DNA from: Raphanus sativus | Lineage: Eukaryota; Streptophyta; Magnoliopsida; Brassicales; Brassicaceae | Assembly: GCF_000801105.2 (NCBI RefSeq) | Contig: NC_079514.1 | Coordinates: 29,623,075 to 29,687,074, forward strand | Length of the DNA stretch: 64,000 nucleotides | Direction of reading: 5' to 3' | Made by a program: the position numbers and the translations under genes | Shown here: positions 54,341 to 63,000 of the stretch, piece by piece | How positions within the stretch are numbered: position 1 is the first letter of the stretch | Layout: the number at the start of each line of letters is the position of its first letter | Notes under the pieces: generated by a model | The model's input: only the letters and a program-made list of their open reading frames with translations | What the model was told of the DNA's origin: nothing | The model's database searches: none

Positions 54341-54680
54341 CAAATAGTTGAACAAAATTTAAAATTCGCCCTTAAAAAGACAAATATATTTTTGTTTTAT
54401 ATATTTTTTTAAAAATATAATCTTTATAAAATTCAGGCTGTAATCAATTATATTTCTGAATATTTCATTTTTCTAGGATATATTTAATTTGAATAGTAAT
54501 AGCATCAATCAGATTAATTAAATTAATTAAACAAATTGTTGTACACGAAAGAGTGATTGTAGTTAATCAAACGAAAATATATGTATTTAAGGAACAATTA
54601 TAGCTGTTAAAAAAAGAGCCATTATAGTTAATCAAACGAAAATATATGTCCACTAACCAAAATATATGTACACGAAAGTC

Positions 54681-55269
54681 GGCCTTTGAGTGGCATCCAC
54701 GCGCTTTCACCTTTTCTCTCTTAACTTCTTCTTCTTCTCTTCGTTTTGGGTAGAGCGTCTCCCACCATCGGCACCGTCATCGGACCTCCGGAGTGCTCCC
54801 ACCCACCCCCTTTTTATTTCTGCTTGCTCACGAGACGGATCTAACTTGTTTCAGCGTGGTTAAGGAAGCACTCTCAATTTCTTCCTCTTCGATTCGGAAA
54901 GATCCATGGCGGCGCTGCGACTGTTTAGAGGAGATTAGGGTTACGGAAGTTAGGTTCATCTCAAATCCGACGTCAGTGGCCGTGAACTGTTGACAGTTGA
55001 AGCACTGGACTTGCACACCCGGTAGCTCTGAAGTCGCGACCCACCTGAAATTCGGACCACCAGTGTCCTTTCGGAGTTGGAACTTTGCTGTTCCTAAGCT
55101 TTCTTCCCTCCTCCGTAATTGTTGCTCCTTTAGATTAGATTGTTTGTGCTTGTTGTTGATTCTTGTAACCTAGAACCGTCGGAATCTATGGCTCACCGGA
55201 ATTTATTTTCCGTGTCGATGTACTCAGTCAGATCTCTTTTTGGGTTTAATTAATAAATTATTTAAAAAA
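54681..55269 (+). mobile_element. Retroposon of unknown class, about 590 bp
   Basis: It is GC-richer than its flanks and ends in an A-run (55264-55269). TATGTACACGAAAGTC (54665-54680) precedes it, and the same text with one extra G (TATGGTACACGAAAGTC) follows once the LINE is removed (55274-55284 joined to 61320-61325). That is a target-site duplication. No coding frame or pol III boxes are clear. It may be Sadhu-like or a retro-copied transcript. Confidence 0.6.
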
Positions 55270-55284
55270 GGAATATGGTACACG
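55264..55284. repeat. Target-site duplication of the full-length LINE, left
   Basis: A-run plus GGAATATGGTACACG, repeated at 61299-61319 after the LINE's A-tail. Confidence 0.88.
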
Positions 55285-55574
55285 TCAAAATTTCCTATTT
55301 AAGAATTACATATTTGGCATTTCTTGGCTCCCTCTTTTGGGCGATTTTCTCTCTCTCTCCTTATTCGAATATCTTGGTCGTTTAAAGGAAAGTAGGGCTT
55401 CTGGTGGGATTTTTTCCTTATTTTGTGAGCACAAAAACAGGAAATCTATTGTTTTTGGGTGGAAATCTTTGGTTTTTACGTGTTCCTCATTGAATATCCT
55501 AGGGCTTCCGCTCAGCCGCCTTAGGGTTCTTGTGAGAAAATAAGAACAGTTTGGGTTTTCTCAGTGTAGAAAAC

Positions 55575-57017
55575 ATGAATCTTAACAAAGTGTTTGCGAC
55601 GATGTCGCTGGAGGAAGAAGAAGTGCCCTTTGACTTGCCGGACTTGCCACAATTTAGTGCGGTGGAGAGTAACAAACTTAGCATCATTGGGAGAACTCTC
55701 AATCCGGAGTGTCAAAGGATGAAGGATCTGATATTAGATATGCCGAGGAAGTGGCAAGTATACGATAGAGTACGTGGTGTAGCTTTATCTCCTACCATGT
55801 TCCAGTTTGTGTTCAAATACGAACACGATCTCGAGGCGGTGATGCGGAAGCGTGTGTGGACCTTTAACGAATGGAGTGTCGTGATTGATAGGTGGGTGGA
55901 AAAGCCTCCTGATGATTATTTGCAGTATTTGTTGGTGTGGGTTCAGATCAGAAATATTCCAGTGAACCACTACACAACAAAGGCTATAGAAACCTTTGGT
56001 GGTTTTGTTGGGAATGTGGATGTGGTTGCTTTTGACCCAAGTAAGGCTCAAAGTCAGGACTATGTGAGAGTTCGTGTATTTTTTGATGTCTCGAGACCGG
56101 TCAGAAGAACAAAAGTAATCAATTTGCCTCAAGGTGGCTCTGTTACTTTGAGATATGACTTCGAGAGAATACAAAAGAGATGTCATCATTGCCAGCGGTT
56201 AACGCACGATAAAGATAAGTGCCCTCAGCTAATTCAGGAGAGGAAAGATCAAGCTTCTGAGAGGCCTAAAAGAGTGCTGGAGGAGAAACAAAGAAGAGAG
56301 ATGGTGATATCGAGGGACGACCCTCTGTATGGAGTTTTAAGCGAGGAACAAGTGGGGATTGATACTATGACAGGAAGACGCATAATAAACCCTGAGGTCT
56401 TACAAAACATGCGTGAATATCTACTAGCGGCTGAAGGTGGTGAAAAGCGAGTGAGGATAGAGCGTGTGCGGAACTCTGTTATGGAGCTTCAGAATGATCC
56501 GGTTGGCCAGAGAGATTTTCTACGGCTAGAGGCTCCGCCAAAGGTGACAAGCAATGTGGATTTTGAAAAGGGTCGTGTGTTTGGGTATGGTCTGAAAAAT
56601 GTGGAGAACCAGATTGTCTCAAGGAGATCAGAAGGAGTTGCTAAATCTCCTATGATGGAGAAGGAGCAGCGAGGTGTGGCATCTGATCCTTTAAAGGGCA
56701 AAGATTTCGATCCTCCACTTCTTCCTGAATTCTTTGAATGTTCAACGGGTTTTAGCTCTGGTTATGCAGAGGCTAACTCTTCCGGGACTTCAAGAATAAA
56801 GGGAGGAAGACGATACAGGCCTCCAAAACGTTTGCGGAGGTTTAAGCCGAGACTAGTTGATGCAGAGAGAGAGGATGCGACGGGGAAGGATGATGGGCCT
56901 CCTGTTGGCAAACAGGCTGCTAAAAGAAGAGCTGAAGCTGTGGCGGGAGAATTTACAAGAGTTGCAAGAAGGTCAAAATCTGAGGTGGTCCCAAATGGGG
57001 GACTGCCCAATCTTTAA
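55575..57017 (+). CDS. LINE ORF1 protein (DUF4283 + CCHC knuckle)
   Basis: 480 aa from ATG 55575, the first ATG of the frame. DUF4283 covers about residues 30-190 (ILDMPRKWQVYDRVRG; FKYEHDLEAVMRKRVW; LLVWVQIRNIPVNHY; DYVRVRVFFDV). The zinc knuckle CHHCQRLTHDKDKC follows at about 205-220. The C-terminal half is basic and disordered (GGRRYRPPKRLRRFKPRL), suitable for RNA binding. It is the nucleic-acid chaperone that packages LINE RNA. Its stop TAA overlaps the ORF2 start by one base (TAATG at 57015-57019), a layout suited to termination-reinitiation. Confidence 0.92.
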   Translation: MNLNKVFATMSLEEEEVPFDLPDLPQFSAVESNKLSIIGRTLNPECQRMKDLILDMPRKWQVYDRVRGVALSPTMFQFVFKYEHDLEAVMRKRVWTFNEWSVVIDRWVEKPPDDYLQYLLVWVQIRNIPVNHYTTKAIETFGGFVGNVDVVAFDPSKAQSQDYVRVRVFFDVSRPVRRTKVINLPQGGSVTLRYDFERIQKRCHHCQRLTHDKDKCPQLIQERKDQASERPKRVLEEKQRREMVISRDDPLYGVLSEEQVGIDTMTGRRIINPEVLQNMREYLLAAEGGEKRVRIERVRNSVMELQNDPVGQRDFLRLEAPPKVTSNVDFEKGRVFGYGLKNVENQIVSRRSEGVAKSPMMEKEQRGVASDPLKGKDFDPPLLPEFFECSTGFSSGYAEANSSGTSRIKGGRRYRPPKRLRRFKPRLVDAEREDATGKDDGPPVGKQAAKRRAEAVAGEFTRVARRSKSEVVPNGGLPNL

Positions 57018-60000
57018 TGCGACTTCTGAGTTGGAATTGTCGAGGTTTGGGACGGTCTCAAGACTCGACAATTCCCCGTCTCAAGGAGATACGTAAAATC
57101 TATTTCCCTGAGATTGTGTTCTTGATGGAAACTAAGCAAAGTAAAGATAAGGTGGTTGATTTGAAAGTGGTGTTGGGTTACGATAGAGTCATGGTGGTGG
57201 ATCCTATTGGGTTGTCAGGTGGCTTAGCTTTGATGTGGAAGCGGGAAGTCAGTGTGGAGGTGAAATTTGCTGATAAGAGCGTAAGGTTCAGAGGTCAGTG
57301 TTTCTTTGTTACCTTCGTCTATGGTGAGCCAAGTCAGCAAGGTAAGAAGAAGGTATGGGAGAGGTTAATGAGGCTGGGAGCTGGAAGGAAGGAGAGTTGG
57401 GGTTTGTTGGGAGATTTTAACGAAATCCTGCACAATGGTGAGAAGATTGGAGGTCCGAACAGAGGAGCTAATTCTTTTTTGGATTTCGCTCAAATGATCC
57501 AAGTCTGCGAAATGAAGGAACTAACTGGGTTCGGTGATAGTTTTCCTTGGGCAGGAGTAAGATATAAGAAGTATATCCAGTGTAAACTTGATCGTTGCTT
57601 CGGTAACAAGCAATGGAGGAACGTTTTCCAGAACTCAACTCAGACGTTCATGGAAAGGCTAGGGTCGGATCACAGACCAGTTATGGTTAATCTGATGAGT
57701 GAGCAGGACAGTAGAAGATCTGATTTTCGTTTTGACAAATGGATGGTGGGCAAAAACAGAGTGGAAGAAACGATAGGGGAAACATGGAACAGAGCCAGAG
57801 GGATTGGGAACCTATCTATTGTGGACAGCATAGGTGCTGTTAGGAAGTCTCTTGGCAAGTGGAAGAGAGACAATAATCTTAACTCTAATGAACACATGAA
57901 GAAGTTAAGACATGAACTGGAGCTGGAAACGTCTTCTACAGCCCCTTGCTGGGAACGTGTGGGTGAGCTAAACGTTGAAATTAATAAAGCGTTTAAAGAA
58001 GAGGAAGATTTCTGGGTGCAGAAGAGTAGAGACAAGTGGTTAGTGGTGGGAGATAACAATACTAGTTTCTTCCATGCCTCTGTAAAGGCATGTCGTCAAC
58101 AGAACCATCTATCCAAACTTGTTGATGACGAAGGAACAGAGCAGAGCTCGCTACCTCAAATGGGGAAGATAGCCACTGACTACTTTGAGAAGCTTTTCTC
58201 TTCTTCTGCGTCGAATGAGATTATGGGTTTCTTTGCTAGTCTAGAGCCTAGGGTGTCAGAAAATATGAACCGTAAGCTGATACGGGAGGTCACTGATGAG
58301 GAGGTGAGATTGGCTGTCTTCTCAATCAAACCGTCCAGTGCTCCAGGCAGTGATGGGATGAATGGACTGTTTTTTCAGGAGTATTGGGGAATCTTAGGAG
58401 TGGAGATTGTGAAAGAAGTTAAGGCTTTTTTCAATACTGGTGTGTTTCCAATGGAGTGGAATTTCACACAGATATGTTTGATTCCAAAAATCACAAACCC
58501 CACCTCTATGGTGGACTTGAGACCGATTAGTCTCTGTTCCGTGCTATACAAGATTGTGGCTAAGATATTGGTATCGAGGATCAAGCCTCTCTTGGAGCAT
58601 ATTGTTTCGCCTAACCAATCTGCTTTTGTTCCTGAGCGCTTGATATCAGATAATATCATCATAGCCCACGAGATGATACATGGGCTGAGGACGCATGACA
58701 AGATATCAAAGGAGTTTATGGCAATAAAAACTGATATGTCAAAGGCATATGATAGAATCGAGTGGAACTACTTGGAAGGTTTGATGATTGCGATGGGGTT
58801 TCACGCTAAATTCAGGGAGTGGATCATGTTTTGTGTATGCTCGGTCTCATACACGGTGCTCATCAATGGCGAGGAACAAGGGAAGGTCTTACCAGGTAGA
58901 GGTTTGAGACAAGGAGACCCTCTGTCTCCTTTCCTTTTTGACCTATGCACTGAAGGCTTATCACATCAGTTAAATGAAGCAGAGAGAAGAGGTGAGATAT
59001 CAGGGATTAGATTCTCTGAGGATGGTCCTGCGATACATCACTTATTTTTTGCGGATGATTCTCTTCTGTTGCTGAGAGCTAATGAGGAAGAGTGTGGTGT
59101 GGTTTGCCGGATCCTCAAGGCGTATGAGCTCGTCTCTGGTCAGATGATTAGCCTTACAAAGTCAGCCATTACTTTTGGCAGTAAGGTGGAGGATGGAATG
59201 AAAGTGAAGATCAAAGAGATATCTGGGATAACAAATGAAGGAGGCACTGGCAAATATTTGGGCTTACCGGAGTGTTTCAGTGGCTCTAAGGTAGCTATGC
59301 TACAGTATATACACGAGAAGATGACGGCTCGTTTTCAGGGGTGGTATGCTTTCTTTTTGTCTACTGGGGGGAAGGAAGTACTACTCAAGTCTGTTGCTAT
59401 GGCCATGCCCGTGTTTGCAATGTCCGTTTTCAAACTTCCGAAAACTACTTGCAAAATGCTTACAAGTGCAATGGCTAACTTCTGGTGGAATGCACAAGAT
59501 GGAAAAAACAAGATGCATTGGGTCTCTTGGGATAGGATGTGTCTTGATAAGAAAGATGGGGGCATGGGTTTTAAGGATTTGGAAAAATTCAATCAGGCCC
59601 TGCTAGCCAAACAGGGTTGGCGTCTTCTTATGGACCCAAACTCTCTGTGTGCACGAGTGATAAAGAGCAGATACTATCCCACTGGTGACTTCTTAGACGC
59701 AAAGATTGGGAGCAGACCATCATATGCTTGGAGGAGCATGTTATTTGGTAGAGAGCTGTTGGTGAAAGGTCTAAGAAGTAATGTCGGGTCTGGTAAGAGC
59801 ACTTTGGTTTGGACTGACAAATGGCTCTTTGATAAAGAACCTTTAGCGCCAATGAGGAAACAAACCTTTTTCAATGTAAATTTAAGGGTGTGTGACCTCA
59901 TTGATACTCATACAAGAACTTGGGACCGAGGAAAGTTGGAGGAGGTTTTCTTCCCAAGCGATATTGAGTTGATCATGAAGATGAAGCCTGCGTTTGGAAA

Positions 60001-61129
60001 AGAAGATTCCTACGAGTGGGTTCACAACAGATGGGGGGCATACTCTGTTAAGTCAGGGTACTGGTTAGCTTGCTCGACTGATAAATCTGCTGTAAGGGTT
60101 GAGGCACAGAGTAAGCCATCTCTGAATGATGTGCGAAGCCAAGTTTGGTCAGTGAACACTACTCCAAAAATAAAAGTGTTCATGTGGAAAGCTTTGTCTA
60201 ATGCACTTGCGGTTTCTGAGGAGTGCATCGCAAGAGGGATGAAGGTTGATCCTCGGTGTCAAAGATGTGGAGACGATGGAGAATCCATAAACCACGCTCT
60301 GTTTTCTTGCCCTGCAGCTAGACTGGTGTGGGCGACATCCGGGTTCCCGTTCCCACAACGGGGTTTTGAGAACAGTTCTTTGTTTGAAAACTTTAGCTAC
60401 TTGTTGAGTATTGGGAAAGATCCTCGAGTGCCAAAAGAATTTCGGCAGGTTTTTCCTTGGATACTATGGATGCTGTGGAAAAATAAGAATGCCTTCGCAT
60501 TTGAAGGGAAGGAATATGCAGCAGAAGATACAGTTGCAAAGTGTCGAGAGGAGGCTACACGCTGGACTGAATTAACGGGTGTAGCCAAGGCGGAAGAAGC
60601 TAGACGGAATCAGTGTAAAAAGTTTGATGCGAAGTGGAGGGCTCCAGAAAGAGGCAGACTGAAATGTAATATAGGGATCTCGTGGTGTAGGAAGACGAAC
60701 TTGGCTGGTATGGGTTGGATTGTTAGAACAAGTTCGGGTGACTCTGTTTTACATAGTAGAAGAGCTTTTAATGGTGTCTCATCGCTCTTGGAGGCTAAAC
60801 GCTTGGGACTTATATGGGCTGTAGAGAGCATGATTTCTCATAAACTACACAATGTGCCATTTGATGTGGAGGATAGGGATCTGGTGGCCTCGGTAAATAA
60901 GCCAAAGTCTTGTCCAGCGTTGCGAGCATACGGAGAGGAGCTTAAAGAGATTCTGAACGGGACTAGTGAATGGGAAATGGAATCAGTATCAGGAAAGGCA
61001 AATATGGTGGCTTTTAAGATTGTACAGAGCGTAACAGAGAAAAAGAGATTTCAATCTTATGTAGCACAAGGGAGTCCTTCTTGGCTACGGAGTTTACTTG
61101 TGGAGGAAGGTTTGAGGTCTCGAGAATGA
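57017..61129 (+). CDS. LINE ORF2 polyprotein (endonuclease, reverse transcriptase, RNase H-like)
   Basis: 1370 aa. The APE-type endonuclease spans residues 1 to about 230, with WNCRGLG, METKQ, GDFNEI (D133) and SDHRPV (H219). The reverse transcriptase spans about 440-780, with SSAPGSDGMNGLF, KAYDRIEW, RQGDPLSPFLF and the catalytic FADD (D680, D681). The zf-RVT domain lies at about 1040-1120 (VFMWKALSNALAVSEECIARGM, trimmed here to its core VFMWKALSNALAV; RCQRCGDDGESINHALFSC). A C-terminal RNase H fold follows at about 1215-1345. In that last domain the first catalytic aspartate is lost (CNIGISW where CNxDGSW is usual) and the last reads NMVAFKI instead of NxVADxL. Endonuclease and RT look functional; RNase H does not. 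Confidence 0.93.
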   Translation: MRLLSWNCRGLGRSQDSTIPRLKEIRKIYFPEIVFLMETKQSKDKVVDLKVVLGYDRVMVVDPIGLSGGLALMWKREVSVEVKFADKSVRFRGQCFFVTFVYGEPSQQGKKKVWERLMRLGAGRKESWGLLGDFNEILHNGEKIGGPNRGANSFLDFAQMIQVCEMKELTGFGDSFPWAGVRYKKYIQCKLDRCFGNKQWRNVFQNSTQTFMERLGSDHRPVMVNLMSEQDSRRSDFRFDKWMVGKNRVEETIGETWNRARGIGNLSIVDSIGAVRKSLGKWKRDNNLNSNEHMKKLRHELELETSSTAPCWERVGELNVEINKAFKEEEDFWVQKSRDKWLVVGDNNTSFFHASVKACRQQNHLSKLVDDEGTEQSSLPQMGKIATDYFEKLFSSSASNEIMGFFASLEPRVSENMNRKLIREVTDEEVRLAVFSIKPSSAPGSDGMNGLFFQEYWGILGVEIVKEVKAFFNTGVFPMEWNFTQICLIPKITNPTSMVDLRPISLCSVLYKIVAKILVSRIKPLLEHIVSPNQSAFVPERLISDNIIIAHEMIHGLRTHDKISKEFMAIKTDMSKAYDRIEWNYLEGLMIAMGFHAKFREWIMFCVCSVSYTVLINGEEQGKVLPGRGLRQGDPLSPFLFDLCTEGLSHQLNEAERRGEISGIRFSEDGPAIHHLFFADDSLLLLRANEEECGVVCRILKAYELVSGQMISLTKSAITFGSKVEDGMKVKIKEISGITNEGGTGKYLGLPECFSGSKVAMLQYIHEKMTARFQGWYAFFLSTGGKEVLLKSVAMAMPVFAMSVFKLPKTTCKMLTSAMANFWWNAQDGKNKMHWVSWDRMCLDKKDGGMGFKDLEKFNQALLAKQGWRLLMDPNSLCARVIKSRYYPTGDFLDAKIGSRPSYAWRSMLFGRELLVKGLRSNVGSGKSTLVWTDKWLFDKEPLAPMRKQTFFNVNLRVCDLIDTHTRTWDRGKLEEVFFPSDIELIMKMKPAFGKEDSYEWVHNRWGAYSVKSGYWLACSTDKSAVRVEAQSKPSLNDVRSQVWSVNTTPKIKVFMWKALSNALAVSEECIARGMKVDPRCQRCGDDGESINHALFSCPAARLVWATSGFPFPQRGFENSSLFENFSYLLSIGKDPRVPKEFRQVFPWILWMLWKNKNAFAFEGKEYAAEDTVAKCREEATRWTELTGVAKAEEARRNQCKKFDAKWRAPERGRLKCNIGISWCRKTNLAGMGWIVRTSSGDSVLHSRRAFNGVSSLLEAKRLGLIWAVESMISHKLHNVPFDVEDRDLVASVNKPKSCPALRAYGEELKEILNGTSEWEMESVSGKANMVAFKIVQSVTEKKRFQSYVAQGSPSWLRSLLVEEGLRSRE

Positions 61130-61479
61130 AGATGGTCTTTCGACTGGTTGAAGGCGTCTAAGGTGTAGGGGTGGTAGTGCTTTAGGCCTGTACCCTGGTT
61201 TGTTTCTTTGGGTTTTTCCGCTTTGTTTGCTATCTGTGTTTCGAAGCTTTGGCTTCTTGGTTGTGTTTCCTTTTTTTCATACATTTCTCAGAGTTAAAAA
61301 AAAAGGAATATGGTACACGAAAGTCAAACGGAAATTAGTAAAATATTATAATAGGAGGGGACGGTTATATAGAAGCCGACAGTTAGATTAAGTATGTATA
61401 GATAAAATTTAAAAGGTGGACACAACTTTTATCAATATGGCAAACTGCAGAATTAATAGAATAGATAGAATAATCATAA

Positions 61480-61936
61480 TTACTTGTTATTCTTGTTTCC
61501 ACTGTGAACTCGTGAAGCCAAAGTCGGGATGTAATGGCCAGAATAAGACTCACCAGTGATATAGAAATCGTTATTTGCATATTTTGGATGTCCTTTGAAA
61601 AAAGCCTACCAAAATTCCAAAATTAGACCTCAAAACCATTACAATGCCAAGAACATTCATTAAACATCAATCAAACCTGTAAGAAATCATAAAGATCATT
61701 CTTGACACCAGTCTCGTCCTTTGAGATCCTTCGAAAAGGAGAGGCTTGAGCTCAGCCCTGGCTGCGTAAATGGCTGATGTGTGTGCGGCTGGACCGCTTC
61801 CGACGATGCATACCTTAGTTTTGTGAGTTTCCATGACGGCGGAGGATGAAAAGGAAGACGTTGTGGCTAGAGGCAGCGGGTCCAAAGCAGATGCGATGGA
61901 GAGAGCAATAAACACTATACGGTTCGCTGAGAACAA
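61480..61936 (-). pseudogene. Chimera of thioredoxin-reductase and serine-carboxypeptidase gene fragments
   Basis: From the right (minus strand), a transit-peptide-like leader and [20 protein letters not shown] through [10 protein letters not shown] form the first exon of an NADPH-thioredoxin reductase (NTRA/NTRB type, FAD-binding GSGPAA). At about 61728 it switches to a serine carboxypeptidase fragment: [16 protein letters not shown] (exon end 61677), a 71-bp GT-AG intron, then [14 protein letters not shown] and [12 protein letters not shown] (61605-61483), which contains the active-site GESY. A stop TAA lies at 61482-61480. The carboxypeptidase part is in a different frame from the reductase part, so the fused frame ends early. 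Neither enzyme is complete. Such joins arise by transposon capture or recombination. Confidence 0.8.
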
Positions 61937-62350
61937 TATGAGAAAGATGAGTAGCAGATAGATTTTGGAGATCGCGATCCGCTGAAGAGAGATATGTACC
62001 TATTTATACCGAACTCGCCAACGAAACAACGCAACCGAAGCTCTCATAGTGGGTTTACGAATTAATGGGATTAAAGATGGAGTAATCACAACGCCTTTAG
62101 TTACAGGAACTGTTTCATCCAAGAAAGGGAGCTCGGACGTCAGGCGGCACAGGCATAGGAAGAGAGGCGAAGATCTGAGATTCATCTCGGTCCGATAAAG
62201 AAATCACGTCCAAATGAAAAACCCATGAAAAATCACGACTTAATGAAACGATGGTTTCATACGTGTCAACAAAGGAGCGCTCTAATTTCTGACCTGTCAC
62301 CTTACGTGGACATCCCAGGAGGGATGAAAAGCTTCTTTTATATATAAAGT
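61937..62350 (-). promoter_or_regulatory. 5' flank of the reductase fragment
   Basis: GC-richer than the surroundings, it probably carries the original upstream region of the reductase gene, including a TATATATAAAG stretch at about 62339-62349. No complete frame is present. Confidence 0.35.
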
Positions 62351-63000
62351 CTAGGGGTTAATCCGGACTACGCCCGGGACAATTTTGATTTTTCAAATAT
62401 TTTGTATACAATTATTTCGTTGGATGTTGTATTCTAAACTATATATTTTGTGAATTTATGAATATTTATATTTATAGTATGCATAATAAAGAATATTTTT
62501 TGAGTTTGAAATTATTTTATTTTACATTGTGTAAACATTTTTGTGATAGTTGAATTTTTTTTTTGTATTTTTTTGTGATAGTTTAACCTTTGAAAGTTTT
62601 GTATATATTTGAACTCTTATTTCTAATTTTTTATGGGATCTAATAAATATTTTCCAACGGAACTTTATATTATATAATCAGAACATTTGATATGATATAT
62701 GTTTTTTCTTTTGACTAAAAATATTTTTTTTTCTTATCATTTTGTTTTTGTTTTTGAAAATTGGCTTTCAAATTAACCAAATCAAATGTCAATTAAAAAC
62801 CAAAAACATAAACCGGATCCCAATCTCCTATCCACATTAACCTTACCAAATCAAGTATCAATAACCAAAAACATAAACTAGATCCTTATCTCATCTCCTT
62901 GTTGACGGAAACGAATTATGCCCGTAAATTAATTTTATATTTTTATCACGTCAAATTTGTCTATTATTTTACAAATCAAATTACAAATCAAAAATAAAAT
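62351..63000 (-). mobile_element. Helitron-like 3' terminus (minus strand)
   Basis: The minus strand reads CCCGGGCGTAGTCCGG (hairpin), then ATTAACCCCTAG ending at 62351. The base after CTAG is A rather than T, so the fit is imperfect. The 5' end was not found; the right limit is arbitrary. Confidence 0.45.

Larger units (their letters stand above)
55285..61304 (+). mobile_element. Full-length L1-type LINE with intact ORF1 and ORF2
   Basis: A 6.0-kb element with a 5' UTR (55285-55574), ORF1, ORF2, a 3' UTR of about 165 bp and a short A-tail (about 9 A). Target duplications sit at 55264-55284 and 61299-61319. Both ORFs lack stops or frameshifts, and endonuclease and RT motifs are complete. It is structurally a candidate for recent activity. 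It sits in the 3' target-site duplication of the retroposon to its left. Confidence 0.92.
53773..61465 (-). mobile_element. Helitron (minus strand) enlarged by nested retroposon and LINE
   Basis: The 3' end is CTAG (53776-53773), followed by T on the minus strand. It is preceded by the perfect palindrome CGCCCTTTAAAGGGCG (53786-53801). The 5' end is A|TCTATTCTATTAATTCTGCA at 61465. Removing the retroposon (54681-55269) and LINE (55285-61304) leaves a Helitron of roughly 1 kb. The pairing of the two ends is inferred. Support is that the same two blocks recur in the same order at 640-1150 and 1905-1959. Confidence 0.5.

Noticed and set aside
54793..54993. Short gene in the retroposon
   Set aside because: No domain, no introns, and the retroposon is bounded by a target-site duplication.
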